Assembly (NCBI GenBank): GCA_000335735.1
Contig: AMYY01000007.1
Span: 43,729-107,728 of the forward strand
Origin: an alpha proteobacterium L41A
GTDB taxonomy: Bacteria > Pseudomonadota > Alphaproteobacteria > Caulobacterales > Caulobacteraceae
Reading direction: 5' to 3'
Length of the DNA: 64,000 nucleotides
Below are positions 27,955 through 36,051 of this stretch, piece after piece; position 1 is the stretch's first letter, and every line of letters begins with the position of its first letter. Position numbers and translations under genes: made by a program. Below the pieces are notes generated by a model. The model saw only the letters and a list, made by a program, of their open reading frames with translations, made no database searches and had not been told where the DNA came from.

Positions 27955-29214
27955 CTACGCCTTGGGCTTTTCGGCGGGGGGCGCATCGGCCGGCGGCTTG
28001 GCCGAGGGCTCGGGCGCCAGCACAGCCGGCACCTGAGACTCCGAGATCGTCGTCTGGGGGATGAAGGGCTGGTCCGCCGGGCGCTCGCCCAGCCGGGTCC
28101 AGCCATCGGCGCCGCGTCCGCGCTGGCGACCCAGTTCGAACATGGCCGTCATGGTCTCCTGATCGAACTTCAGGCTGGAGGCGGCGACATTGTCTGGAAT
28201 GGCCGACAGCGCCATGTCCAGGCCATTGCGCCGCGCGAACGCCGCCGTCACCGCCAAGTGGATGCGCAGCGACGACTTGCTCATGCTGTCATAGGTCCGC
28301 GCCAGGATCCCCGACAGGCGGCCGGGCGTAACGCCGTCGTTGCGGCCGACCTGGCCGTTTACGATGACATAGAGGGCGCCGACGCGGCCTTCGTCCTCTG
28401 GGCGGGTCCAGAGCATCAGGTCTTCAGGGATGGCCAGAAACGGCGTGTTGACGCCGCCGTCGACGTGCATTTCCAGAACCACCTTGTCGTCGTCCTGAAG
28501 CCCGGCGATCAGAACCGGAGGAAAGACGCCGGGAATGCTGGCTGAGGCGACCAGCACCTCCTTGAACAGCTCGCGGGCGTTCTCGTCGCCCTGGGTCGCC
28601 AAGAGACCCATGTCCCAGATGACGGTTTCCTCGCTGTCCAGATCGGTCGTCGCCACCAGCAGGCGTCGGCCCTTGGCGTGCTCGCGCGCGACGGCCTGCA
28701 TCAGTTCAGGGGTGACGTTGTCATCAACCAGATTGCGCAGGACCTGTGACGAGAACAGGCTCGGGTTCAGGAAGGCGGCGAAGCTGCGCCAGCTCAACAG
28801 ATTGCTGGCGTCTCCGCTGGTGTAGGCGTGCTGAAGTTCGTCGTCCCAATCCGATCCCAGAAAGGCGAATGGCGCGGCAAGCGCCCCGGTGCTGACGCCG
28901 GTGACCACGTCGAACGCGGGGCGATCGCCCTGTTCGGTCCAACCGACCAGCAGCCCGGCGCCGTAGGCTCCGTTTGCGCCGCCGCCAGACAGCGCCAGGA
29001 TCGACGTCGGCTTGTCAGGCCGTAGCCTTTGACCGATTTCCTGAGTGAAGGCTTGCAGGCGTGCGCTGTCGCTGGCGCGAATGCGGGGGTCTTCCGCTTT
29101 AACGAGCGTGCCGTCGGTGATGCGGAGGGGGCCGGTCGGGCGATCCAGAGTTCCACACGCCGACAGGGCCAAGGCCATGAGGACGCCGAACAGGCCTGAT
29201 CCAATCCGCCGCAT
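27955..29214 (-). CDS. Patatin-like phospholipase family lipoprotein
   Basis: A 419-residue lipoprotein: lipobox LSAC at the end of a 20-residue signal. The patatin fold follows with oxyanion motif SGGGANGAYGAG (about 77-88), nucleophile GVSTG (Ser near 107) and the catalytic Asp in VDGGV. The lid-like middle is Leu/Phe rich. The last ~45 residues are Pro/Ala-rich (EPSAKPPADAPPAEKPKA), low complexity. It is likely an envelope lipase or phospholipase. The DUF4169 gene follows directly. Confidence 0.9.
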   Translation of the reverse strand: MRRIGSGLFGVLMALALSACGTLDRPTGPLRITDGTLVKAEDPRIRASDSARLQAFTQEIGQRLRPDKPTSILALSGGGANGAYGAGLLVGWTEQGDRPAFDVVTGVSTGALAAPFAFLGSDWDDELQHAYTSGDASNLLSWRSFAAFLNPSLFSSQVLRNLVDDNVTPELMQAVAREHAKGRRLLVATTDLDSEETVIWDMGLLATQGDENARELFKEVLVASASIPGVFPPVLIAGLQDDDKVVLEMHVDGGVNTPFLAIPEDLMLWTRPEDEGRVGALYVIVNGQVGRNDGVTPGRLSGILARTYDSMSKSSLRIHLAVTAAFARRNGLDMALSAIPDNVAASSLKFDQETMTAMFELGRQRGRGADGWTRLGERPADQPFIPQTTISESQVPAVLAPEPSAKPPADAPPAEKPKA

Positions 29215-29364
29215 ATCTTGAGTTCCGGTTCCGTGTGAACGCCGGCTTCTACCGCGTCCTCGCCAATCCTGTCATCAAGGCGATGAACAAGCGTCGCCGT
29301 TTGAAACCGTCGAAGGCCGGGTGTGTTCTCATCGGCAGGACAAACCAAACTGCTGGAGATACAC

Positions 29365-29604
29365 ATGGTCGACGTTTCGCTCATCAAGGAACACCTCGAA
29401 GTCGTAGGCTCGGACGGCGGTCACGTGGGCCGCGTCGATCACGTCATGGGCGACCAGATCGAACTGGCGAAGCTGGATTTCGCCGGCGGCTTCAAGCACC
29501 ACATGATCCCGGTCAGCTGGGTCGAACGGGTGGACGACAAGCACGTGCATCTGAGCCTGACCCAAGACGACGCCAAGGCGCGCTGGACCGAGAAGCCGCA
29601 CTAA
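29365..29604 (+). CDS. DUF2171 domain-containing protein
   Basis: A 79-residue protein matching DUF2171: MVDVSLIKEHLEVVGSDGGHVGRVDHVMGDQIEL, then AGGFKHHMIPVSWVERVDDKHVHLS. The PRC-barrel-like beta core (GxxVGxVD...) suggests a stress-related or RNA-adjacent small beta barrel, but the function is unknown. The ATG at 29365 has GGAGA upstream. A bidirectional terminator separates it from fumC. Confidence 0.85.
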   Translation: MVDVSLIKEHLEVVGSDGGHVGRVDHVMGDQIELAKLDFAGGFKHHMIPVSWVERVDDKHVHLSLTQDDAKARWTEKPH

Positions 29605-29626
29605 GGCCTATCTGACGCCCAAATAA

Positions 29627-29657
29627 AAAAGGCCCCGCTGAGGAAGCGGGGCCTTTT
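29627..29657. terminator. Bidirectional terminator between DUF2171 gene and fumC
   Basis: The stem AAAAGGCCCCGCT / AGCGGGGCCTTTT with loop GAGGA has uridines on the 3' side when read in either direction, so it can stop both convergent genes. Confidence 0.92.
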
Positions 29658-29682
29658 CTTTGTTGTGTCATCAAGGATGGGA

Positions 29683-31074
29683 TCAGCCCGGCGAGATCAT
29701 CTTTTCCGGCCGCACGGCTTCATCGAACTCCGCATCCGTCAGATAGCCGCCCCCGACAGCCTCTTCGCGCAACGTGGTGCCGTTCTTGTGCGCGGTCTTG
29801 GCGATCTTGGCGCACAGATCGTAGCCGAGCTTGCCGTTCAGAGCGGTGACCAGCATCAGCGAGTTGTTCAGGCCGCGCGCAATATTGTCCTCGCGCGCCT
29901 CGATGCCGACGACGCAGTTGTCGGTGAAGCTGATGGCCGCGTCGGCGACCAGGCGCACCGACTGCAGGAAGTTGTAGGCCATTACGGGATTGTAGACGTT
30001 CAGCTCGAAATGGCCTTGCGAGCCGGCGAAGGTCAGGGCGGCGTTGTTGCCGAACACCTGGACGCAGACTTGGGTCAGGGCCTCGCATTGGGTCGGATTG
30101 ACCTTGCCCGGCATGATCGACGAGCCCGGCTCGTTTTCCGGCAGCGCCAGTTCGCCCAGACCCGAACGCGGGCCGGAGCCCAGGAAGCGGATGTCGTTGG
30201 CGATTTTGAACAGGCTGGCGGCGACCGTGTTGATGGCGCCGTGGCTGAAGACCATGGCGTCGTGGGCGGCCAGGGCCTCGAACTTGTTCGGGGCTGTGGT
30301 GAAGGGCAGGCCGGTGATCTCGGCGATCTGTGCCGCGACCTTTTCGGCAAAGCCGATGGGCGCGTTCAGGCCGGTGCCCACGGCGGTGCCGCCCTGCGCC
30401 AGTTCCATCAGGGCCGGCAGGGTCTGCTCGATGCGCTTGATGCCGTTCTCGACCTGTTGCGCATAGCCGCCGAACTCCTGCCCCAGGGTCAGGGGGGTGG
30501 CGTCCTGTGTGTGGGTGCGGCCGATCTTGATGATGTGGGCCCAGGACTTCGCCTTGGCGTCCAGCGCGGCGTGCAGATGCTTCAGGGCCGGGATTAGGTC
30601 GTTGACCACCTGCTCGGCACAGGCGACGTGCATGGCCGTGGGATAGGTATCGTTGGACGACTGGCTCATGTTGACGTGGTCGTTGGGATGGACCGGCTTT
30701 TTGGAGCCCATCTCGCCGCCCAGAATCTCGATCGCGCGGTTCGAGATCACCTCATTGGCGTTCATGTTCGACTGGGTGCCCGAACCTGTCTGCCAGACCA
30801 CCAACGGGAAGTGATCGTTCAGCTTGCCTTCGATGACCTCGTTGGCGGCCTTGATGATGGCGTCGGCCAGGGCTGGGTCCAACTTGCCCAGGTCGCGATT
30901 GGTCTCGGCGGCCGCACGCTTGACGATGCCCAGGGCGCGCACGACAGGCAGCGGCTGCTTCTCCCAGCCGATCTTGAAGTTGCCCAGCGATCGCTGCGCC
31001 TGAGCGCCCCAGTAGCGGTCGGCGGCGACTTCGATCGGGCCGAAGGTGTCGGTCTCTGTGCGGACGTTGCTCAT
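29683..31074 (-). CDS. fumC: Fumarate hydratase class II
   Basis: Fumarase C of the TCA cycle, 463 residues, the usual length. Signature [16 protein letters not shown] (about 315-330) with the active-site loop, plus [23 protein letters not shown], and [19 protein letters not shown]. The protein is a tetramer needing no metal, unlike class I fumarase. It stands alone on the minus strand and faces the RusA-like gene from a 108-bp divergent promoter region. Confidence 0.97.
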   Translation of the reverse strand: MSNVRTETDTFGPIEVAADRYWGAQAQRSLGNFKIGWEKQPLPVVRALGIVKRAAAETNRDLGKLDPALADAIIKAANEVIEGKLNDHFPLVVWQTGSGTQSNMNANEVISNRAIEILGGEMGSKKPVHPNDHVNMSQSSNDTYPTAMHVACAEQVVNDLIPALKHLHAALDAKAKSWAHIIKIGRTHTQDATPLTLGQEFGGYAQQVENGIKRIEQTLPALMELAQGGTAVGTGLNAPIGFAEKVAAQIAEITGLPFTTAPNKFEALAAHDAMVFSHGAINTVAASLFKIANDIRFLGSGPRSGLGELALPENEPGSSIMPGKVNPTQCEALTQVCVQVFGNNAALTFAGSQGHFELNVYNPVMAYNFLQSVRLVADAAISFTDNCVVGIEAREDNIARGLNNSLMLVTALNGKLGYDLCAKIAKTAHKNGTTLREEAVGGGYLTDAEFDEAVRPEKMISPG

Positions 31075-31182
31075 GCGCGTAAATCTCGTCTCTCAGGCGT
31101 GGCGATGGGTTGCGCGGCGGTGTAGCACGAGAGCCATGCAGGGCAAGAAGAGCGCGGATATCCTCACACCGGCAATCGTCGT

Positions 31183-31542
31183 ATGACCGCCGGCTGGATC
31201 GGGACCGGCAAGGTCAGGGCGCGCGAGGATGGCGATGCGGTCGAGATCGTTATCGACGGCCTGACGACCCAGGCCAAATACTACAAGCCGCTGGTCTATG
31301 AGTTCATGCGCAAGGAATGGCGCGGAGCCAGACCATCATGGGGCGACCATGTCGTGGAAATCTGCATGGAACATGTCGGCGAACCGCCTTGGATGGACCT
31401 CGACAATCTGGCCAAGGCCTTGCTCGACTCCATCAAGGGCTATCTGTTCCACGACGACGCCCAGGTCGCGCGGCTGCTGGTCGAAAGACGCGAAGGCGAA
31501 AGAGAGCGGATCCTGATCCGCTCCTATCCGCGCAAGGACTGA
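31183..31542 (+). CDS. RusA-family Holliday-junction nuclease-like protein
   Basis: A 119-residue protein with the RusA signature: PWMDLDNLAKALLDSIKG near 71-89 (the Asp residues of DLDN and the later D are the metal site) and DDAQVARLLVERRE. RusA resolvases cleave Holliday junctions as dimers and are usually prophage genes. No phage genes surround it here, so it may be a domesticated or alternative resolvase. It ends 6 bp before the convergent sspB stop. Confidence 0.82.
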   Translation: MTAGWIGTGKVRAREDGDAVEIVIDGLTTQAKYYKPLVYEFMRKEWRGARPSWGDHVVEICMEHVGEPPWMDLDNLAKALLDSIKGYLFHDDAQVARLLVERREGERERILIRSYPRKD

Positions 31543-31548
31543 CGGCGG

Positions 31549-32022
31549 CTATTTCTTGCGGAACTGGTCCAGCGAAACGACCTTGGGGCCGTCCGAAATC
31601 GGCGGCATGTCCTGGGGCGGGGTGGGCTCGTCTTCGACCTCGTCCAGAAGCTGCGGGTCTTCGAACTGCAGCAGGAATTGGACGCTGGGATCGTAGAAGC
31701 GCGTGATCGCGGAATAGGGGATGACCAGGCTCTTGGGCATGCCGCCGAAGCGCAACTTGACCGAGAAACGCTCAGGCTCGACGCGCAGATCGTCATACTG
31801 GTGCTGCAGAACGACCGTCATCTCTTCCGGATATTTCGCCAGAATGTCAGGGGCCACGCTGACGCCGACGGCCCGTGTCTTGAAGGTGATGTAGAAGTGG
31901 TGGGCGCCGGGCAGGCCCTCGGCCAGCACGCGTTCCAGCGCGGCGCGCATGACGCCGCGCAGGGCTTCCTGCGCCAGCTGTTCGTACCGCATCTCATCGA
32001 CCGGAGGGGCCTGGTCGCTCAT
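31549..32022 (-). CDS. sspB: ClpXP adaptor SspB (alpha-type)
   Basis: SspB-alpha tethers ssrA-tagged proteins to ClpX and speeds their degradation. The 157-residue protein has an N-terminal helix (MRYEQLAQEALRGVMRAALERVL), a substrate-binding beta barrel (HFYITFKTRAVGVSV...LRFGGMPKSLVIPYSAI) and, after an acidic Pro-rich linker, the short C-terminal ClpX-tethering tail PKVVSLDQFRKK. I chose the ATG at 32022 (with GAGG upstream) over a GTG 6 bp earlier. It is encoded immediately downstream of ssrA, which makes the tag it recognises. Confidence 0.93.
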   Translation of the reverse strand: MSDQAPPVDEMRYEQLAQEALRGVMRAALERVLAEGLPGAHHFYITFKTRAVGVSVAPDILAKYPEEMTVVLQHQYDDLRVEPERFSVKLRFGGMPKSLVIPYSAITRFYDPSVQFLLQFEDPQLLDEVEDEPTPPQDMPPISDGPKVVSLDQFRKK

Positions 32023-32169
32023 CGTCACCTCACATCAGAGCGCGACTGATAGCGGCGCAGGACCGCAGGCGAAAGGTGTCATGAAGGTAAAGCGCCGGGA
32101 TTCTGGCGCCAGGCTCCCGATCATCTTTTGGAAAGTGCCGGGGGTTCTGTTGCCAGGCCCCCCGACGGG

Positions 32170-32464
32170 CCCCGCCCAGGGATCTGAACCCCTAGGACTT
32201 AAGATTCGAAATCACTCGAACCGCATTACGCGGCGAGAGCGACTTCTCCAGCGAAGTTATCGTTCGCAGTTAGAAAATGGCCCGATACGGTGGGCCAGGA
32301 CGAGCGAAAGCAATCCTCTTTACACGTCCGTCGATGCTAGTCGGCCCCATGCTGCCTCCGCCGATAACGCGGGGAGAAAGTTGGTGGAGCCGCCGGGAAT
32401 CGCACCCGGGTCCGGTCCGCTTATTACAAGCGCGTTTATCGCTATAGTCCGGCCGAAACCGGAC
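32170..32464 (-). ncRNA. ssrA: tmRNA, circularly permuted two-piece form
   Basis: The minus-strand gene reads acceptor piece first, then coding piece. The acceptor piece ends GGCTCCACCA at 32382-32391, with T-arm CCGGGTGCGATTCCCGG. An intervening loop of ~33 nt (32349-32381) is presumably cut out. The coding piece begins GGGGCCG at 32342-32348, pairing with CGGCTCC (32386-32392) as the acceptor stem including the Ala-identity G3-U70 wobble. The tag reading frame at 32226-32267 is ANDNFAGEVALAA plus TAA (stop), so the full tag is A-ANDNFAGEVALAA. Hairpins GGCCC..GGGCC and CCTAGGG..CCCTGGG fit pseudoknot helices. The 5' and 3' ends are estimates. Confidence 0.93.
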
Positions 32465-32470
32465 CAGACG

Positions 32471-32499
32471 AATATAGGCGCAGCCGTGAGGCATTCCAA
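32471..32499 (-). promoter_or_regulatory. ssrA promoter
   Basis: On the minus strand TTGGAA (-35) and TATATT (-10) are separated by 17 nt, about 7 nt before the likely tmRNA 5' end. The -35 begins 15 bp after the miaA stop, so ssrA has its own promoter although miaA read-through is possible. Confidence 0.6.
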
Positions 32500-32513
32500 G
32501 CGCCGGATTGCAC

Positions 32514-33434
32514 TCAGGCGCGGCGCCAGTCCGGCGTCTGGTTTCGAAACCACGTCAACTGACGTTTGGCGTAGTTCCGTGTGGCTTGTTTTAGCGCGGC
32601 GATCGCGTCGTCGCGGGCCAAATCGCCGGACAGGTAGGCGGCCAGTTCTCTGACCCCTACCGCCTTCATGGCAGGCAGGGCGGGGTTCAAGCCGCGGTCC
32701 ACTAGGGCTTGAACTTCGCCTATGGCCCCCTGATCGATCATCAGGTCCACGCGCTGGTCGCAGTTTGCGTAGAGTTGCTGACGCTCGGGCTCCCTGACCC
32801 ATCCCGTCCATGAACCCGGCGCCAACGAGGGCTGAGTGTCGGCCCTCCAGGCGCTTAACGCGCGGCCGCTGGCGATGAAGACGCTCATGGCTCGAACCAG
32901 TCGCTGGCGGTCTCCCTGTTCGATGGCCTGCGCCGCCTCGGGATCGATCTGGCCAAGGCGCTGGCGGAAACCTGACTCGCCCAGCGCGGCGTAGTCGGCT
33001 TCCATCTGATCGCGCACCGCGCTCGGCACCGCAGGAATATCGGCCAAGCCTCGCGTCAGACTGGTGAAATAGAGGCCGGTCCCCCCCACCAGAATGGCCG
33101 GGCGTCCTTGATCGCGAAGGTCGTCGAGCAACGCCATGACAGCGCGGCTCCAGCGTCCGACCGACCAGGCGTCGGCCGCGTCAGCGACGCCATACAGTCG
33201 ATGATCGGCTTGGGCTTCATCCTCAGCCGAGGGGCGGGCCGTCAGGATACGCAGGTCGGCGTAGAGCTGTTGGCTGTCGGCATTGATGATGACCGCGCCC
33301 GTTTCGCGCGCCATCTTCAGCGCCAGCGCCGACTTGCCCGAAGCGGTGGGGCCGGCGATCAGGGTGATTGAGGGCGGCTGGGACAAATCGTGGCTCGCGG
33401 GACGGGTTCGAGGGCGATAGAACGCGCGCATCAT
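32514..33434 (-). CDS. miaA: tRNA dimethylallyltransferase MiaA
   Basis: MiaA adds a dimethylallyl group to A37 of tRNAs reading UNN codons. P-loop GPTASGKSALALKMA begins near residue 28, followed by NADSQQLYADLRILTARP, GGTGLYFTSLTRGL and the C-terminal ATRNYAKRQLTWFRNQ, which reaches the tRNA anticodon loop. The ATG at 33434 is one of two adjacent starts; an in-frame TTG 9 bp upstream is also possible. The N-terminal ~20 residues before the P-loop are not conserved. Divergent from apbC, 26 bp. Confidence 0.93.
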   Translation of the reverse strand: MMRAFYRPRTRPASHDLSQPPSITLIAGPTASGKSALALKMARETGAVIINADSQQLYADLRILTARPSAEDEAQADHRLYGVADAADAWSVGRWSRAVMALLDDLRDQGRPAILVGGTGLYFTSLTRGLADIPAVPSAVRDQMEADYAALGESGFRQRLGQIDPEAAQAIEQGDRQRLVRAMSVFIASGRALSAWRADTQPSLAPGSWTGWVREPERQQLYANCDQRVDLMIDQGAIGEVQALVDRGLNPALPAMKAVGVRELAAYLSGDLARDDAIAALKQATRNYAKRQLTWFRNQTPDWRRA

Positions 33435-33460
33435 CGCCTGCAAGTCTTCTGGAGACCGCC

Positions 33461-34528
33461 TTGGTCGAACGCACCGCCATCATCGCCGCCCTCGACGCCG
33501 TCATCGATCCGGTTTCCGGCCAGGGGTTGGTCGCCGCCGGTCTGGTTCAGGGTCTGGTCGTGGCCGAGGATCGCGCGGGGTTTGCCATGGAAGTCGATCG
33601 CAGCCAGGCCGCCGCCTACGCACCGGTTCGTGATGCGGCGGAGGCTGCGCTGAAGGCCATTCCCGGCATGGCGCGCGTCTCTGTCATTCTGACCGCCGAG
33701 ACCAAGCCTGCTGCCGCGCCGCGCACGGCGAGCCTGTCAAAGGCGGCGGTCGATCAGGGCCGTGCCAAGGCTCCAGTCCCGTCCGATCGACCGGCCCATG
33801 TCCGCCGCGTCTTGGCCGTCGCCAGCGGCAAGGGCGGGGTGGGTAAGTCCACGGTCGCCGTGAATTTGGCTGCTGCGCTTTCTGCACGCGGGCTTTCAGT
33901 CGGCATTCTCGACGCCGATGTGTATGGGCCCTCGCTGCCGACCATGCTGGGCATCAGTGGTCAGCCCGCCTACGAGGACGGCGCCATCGTGCCGCACGTC
34001 GCCCACGGGCTGAGGGCCATGTCGGTCGGCCTTTTGACCAAGATGGACGACGCCATGATCTGGCGTGGACCCATGGCGTCGCAGGCCATCACGCAGATGC
34101 TGACCCAGACGCGTTGGGGAACGGCTGATGCGCCGCTGGACGTGCTGGTGGTCGATCTGCCGCCGGGCACGGGCGACGTCCAGCTGACACTGATCCAGAA
34201 GACGCCGCTGGATGGAGCGGTGATCGTTTCGACGCCGCCGGAAGTCGCTCTGGCCGATGCGCGACGCGCTCACACCTTGTTCCAACGCGTTAATGTCCCG
34301 ACGTTTGGCCTGATCGAGAACATGAGTGGGCCAGTCTTTGGTGAAGGCGGGGCGGAGGCCGAGGCCGAGCGCCTATCCATCCCGTTCTTGGGCGCTTTGC
34401 CGCTGGACGCCGCCTTAAGAGAGGGCGGCGATGCCGGACGACCGCCTGTCGCAACCGATCCGCAGGGCGACATCGCCGGCCGCTTCGCCGAAATCGCCGC
34501 GCGCGTCTCTGCGGCGCTCGGGATTTAG
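33461..34528 (+). CDS. apbC: Mrp/NBP35 Fe-S cluster carrier ATPase ApbC
   Basis: ApbC/Mrp binds and transfers Fe-S clusters in an ATP-dependent way. The 355-residue protein has an N-terminal MIP18/DUF59 domain (about 1-85) and a deviant Walker A ASGKGGVGKST (~123-133), switch DADVYGPSLPTMLG, and DLPPGTGDVQLTL. The CxxC metal-binding pair seen in NBP35 is not evident in the C-terminal region. The start is TTG at 33461 with TGGAGA upstream; an extended start would run into the miaA promoter. It is divergent from miaA. Confidence 0.92.
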   Translation: MVERTAIIAALDAVIDPVSGQGLVAAGLVQGLVVAEDRAGFAMEVDRSQAAAYAPVRDAAEAALKAIPGMARVSVILTAETKPAAAPRTASLSKAAVDQGRAKAPVPSDRPAHVRRVLAVASGKGGVGKSTVAVNLAAALSARGLSVGILDADVYGPSLPTMLGISGQPAYEDGAIVPHVAHGLRAMSVGLLTKMDDAMIWRGPMASQAITQMLTQTRWGTADAPLDVLVVDLPPGTGDVQLTLIQKTPLDGAVIVSTPPEVALADARRAHTLFQRVNVPTFGLIENMSGPVFGEGGAEAEAERLSIPFLGALPLDAALREGGDAGRPPVATDPQGDIAGRFAEIAARVSAALGI

Positions 34529-34572
34529 AAAAAGCCGAGGCAGGGGGTTTTCAAACGCAACCCTGTCCGCCA

Positions 34573-34597
34573 CCTTGGATGCTACAGATATCCAAGG
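34573..34597. promoter_or_regulatory. Inverted repeat CCTTGGAT-N9-ATCCAAGG overlapping the ene-reductase ribosome-binding site
   Basis: A perfect 8-bp inverted repeat with a 9-bp spacer. The right arm contains the AAGGAGA ribosome site of the following gene (ATG at 34605), so a bound repressor or a folded hairpin could block transcription or translation. Old-yellow-enzyme genes are often controlled by TetR- or ArsR-type electrophile sensors, but none is adjacent. Confidence 0.45.
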
Positions 34598-34604
34598 AGA
34601 TCCG

Positions 34605-35702
34605 ATGAGCCTCGACGTCCTGTTTAGCCCTTTCACGATCAAGGGGCTGACCCTGCCCAACCGCATCGTCATGGCGCCCATGACGCGGTCCTTCTCACCA
34701 AACGGCACCCCGACCTCCGACGTCGCCGCCTATTATCGCCGCCGCGCCGAGGGTGGGGTGGGCCTGATCGTCACCGAGGGCACGGTCGTAGAGCGTCCGG
34801 CCGCGCGCAACGACGCCAACGTTCCGGTCTTCCACGGCGACGCCCTGCCGGAATGGAAATCGGTCGTGGATGAGGTCCACGCCGCGGGCGGGCTGATCGC
34901 ACCGCAAATCTGGCATGTCGGTTCGGCGCGGGGACAGGGGGCGGACTGGACGCCGCTGGGCAAGGTGGACAGCCCCTCGGGCCTGACGTCGCCGGGCAAG
35001 CCCAAGTACGAGCCCATGACCGAGGAGGATGTCGCCGACACCATCGCCGCCTTCGGTCGGTCGGCGCGAGCCGCTCGCGACCTGGGTTTCGACGCTGTCG
35101 AGGTTCACGGCGCCCACGGCTATCTGATCGACCAGTTCTTCTGGGGCGGGGTCAATCTGCGTAATGATCGCTGGGGCGGGCCGACAATCGCCGACCGCGC
35201 CCGTTTCGGCGCCGAGGTCGTCAAGGCGGTGCGAGAGGGCGTGGGAGATGACATTCCGGTCATCCTGCGCCTGTCGCAATGGAAGCAGCAGGATTTCACA
35301 GCCCGAATCGCCGAGACGCCGGATCGAATGATCGAATGGCTGACGCCGCTGTCGGACGCCGGCGTGGATGTCTTCCACTGCTCGCAGCGCCGCTTCTGGG
35401 AGCCGGAGTTCGAGGGCTCGGACCTGAACTTCGCCGGCTGGACCAAGAAGCTGATGGGCAAGCCCACGATCACCGTCGGGTCCGTGGGTCTGGACGGCGA
35501 GTTCATCGCGGCCTTCGGCGGCGAAGGCTCAAAGCCCGCGTCGCTGGACGGTCTTCTGCGCCGTCTGGAGAACGAGGAGTTCGACCTGGTCGCCGTCGGC
35601 CGCGCGTTGCTGGCCGATCCTCAATGGGTCGCCAAGATCCGCGACGGTCGCGAAGACGAGTTGCGCAACTTCGAGCGTTCGGACCTGATGACCCTGTCCT
35701 GA
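34605..35702 (+). CDS. Old yellow enzyme-family NADH:flavin oxidoreductase
   Basis: A 365-residue FMN (beta/alpha)8 enzyme that reduces activated alkenes. Landmarks: FSPFTIKGLTLPNRIVMAPMTR at the start, the active-site VEVHGAHGYLIDQFFW (His pair), NLRNDRWGG, and the phosphate-binding ends TVGSVG and VGRALLADP. It is used in detoxification of electrophilic alkenes. AAGGAGA precedes the ATG, inside the inverted repeat at 34573-34597. It is transcribed alone and converges on ybjQ. Confidence 0.92.
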   Translation: MSLDVLFSPFTIKGLTLPNRIVMAPMTRSFSPNGTPTSDVAAYYRRRAEGGVGLIVTEGTVVERPAARNDANVPVFHGDALPEWKSVVDEVHAAGGLIAPQIWHVGSARGQGADWTPLGKVDSPSGLTSPGKPKYEPMTEEDVADTIAAFGRSARAARDLGFDAVEVHGAHGYLIDQFFWGGVNLRNDRWGGPTIADRARFGAEVVKAVREGVGDDIPVILRLSQWKQQDFTARIAETPDRMIEWLTPLSDAGVDVFHCSQRRFWEPEFEGSDLNFAGWTKKLMGKPTITVGSVGLDGEFIAAFGGEGSKPASLDGLLRRLENEEFDLVAVGRALLADPQWVAKIRDGREDELRNFERSDLMTLS

Positions 35703-35721
35703 TCGGGAAACGTCGAGCCGG

Positions 35722-36042
35722 TTATGCCGGCTCGACGATCACGCCCGTGCCGTAAGCCAAGACCTCAGTGACGCCCGGCATGATTTCCGTGGCGTCATAG
35801 CGAACGGCCAGGATGGCGTTGGCGCCGTGGGCCTGGGCGTGTTTGACCAGTTCGTCATAGGCTTCCTGACGCCCGGCCTCAGCCAACTTCACATAGGCGC
35901 CGACGCGGCCGCCCAGCATGGACTGGACCCCGCCGATGGCGTCGGAGATGGCGTTGCGAGAGCGGACCGTGACACCGCGCACCAGGCCGATGTGGCGAGT
36001 GACGCGAAAGCCGGGCAGGTCATTGGTCGTGGTGACGTACAT
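35722..36042 (-). CDS. ybjQ: YbjQ family (UPF0145) putative heavy-metal-binding protein
   Basis: A 106-residue YbjQ-fold protein: MYVTTTNDLPGFRVTRHIGLVRGVTVRSRN, then RQEAYDELVKHAQAHGANAILAVRYDATEI ending EVLAYGTGVIVEP. Family members form pentamers with an interior cavity; function is unknown and the 'heavy-metal-binding' label comes from Pfam. It has a GGAGATC ribosome site and is last of the thyA/folA gene set (gap 9 bp to folA). Confidence 0.9.
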   Translation of the reverse strand: MYVTTTNDLPGFRVTRHIGLVRGVTVRSRNAISDAIGGVQSMLGGRVGAYVKLAEAGRQEAYDELVKHAQAHGANAILAVRYDATEIMPGVTEVLAYGTGVIVEPA

Positions 36043-36051
36043 TCTGATCTC

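Noticed and set aside
32175..32197. tRNA-like T-arm sequence on the plus strand
   Set aside because: It is the reverse side of a tmRNA coding-piece hairpin and no full cloverleaf can be drawn.
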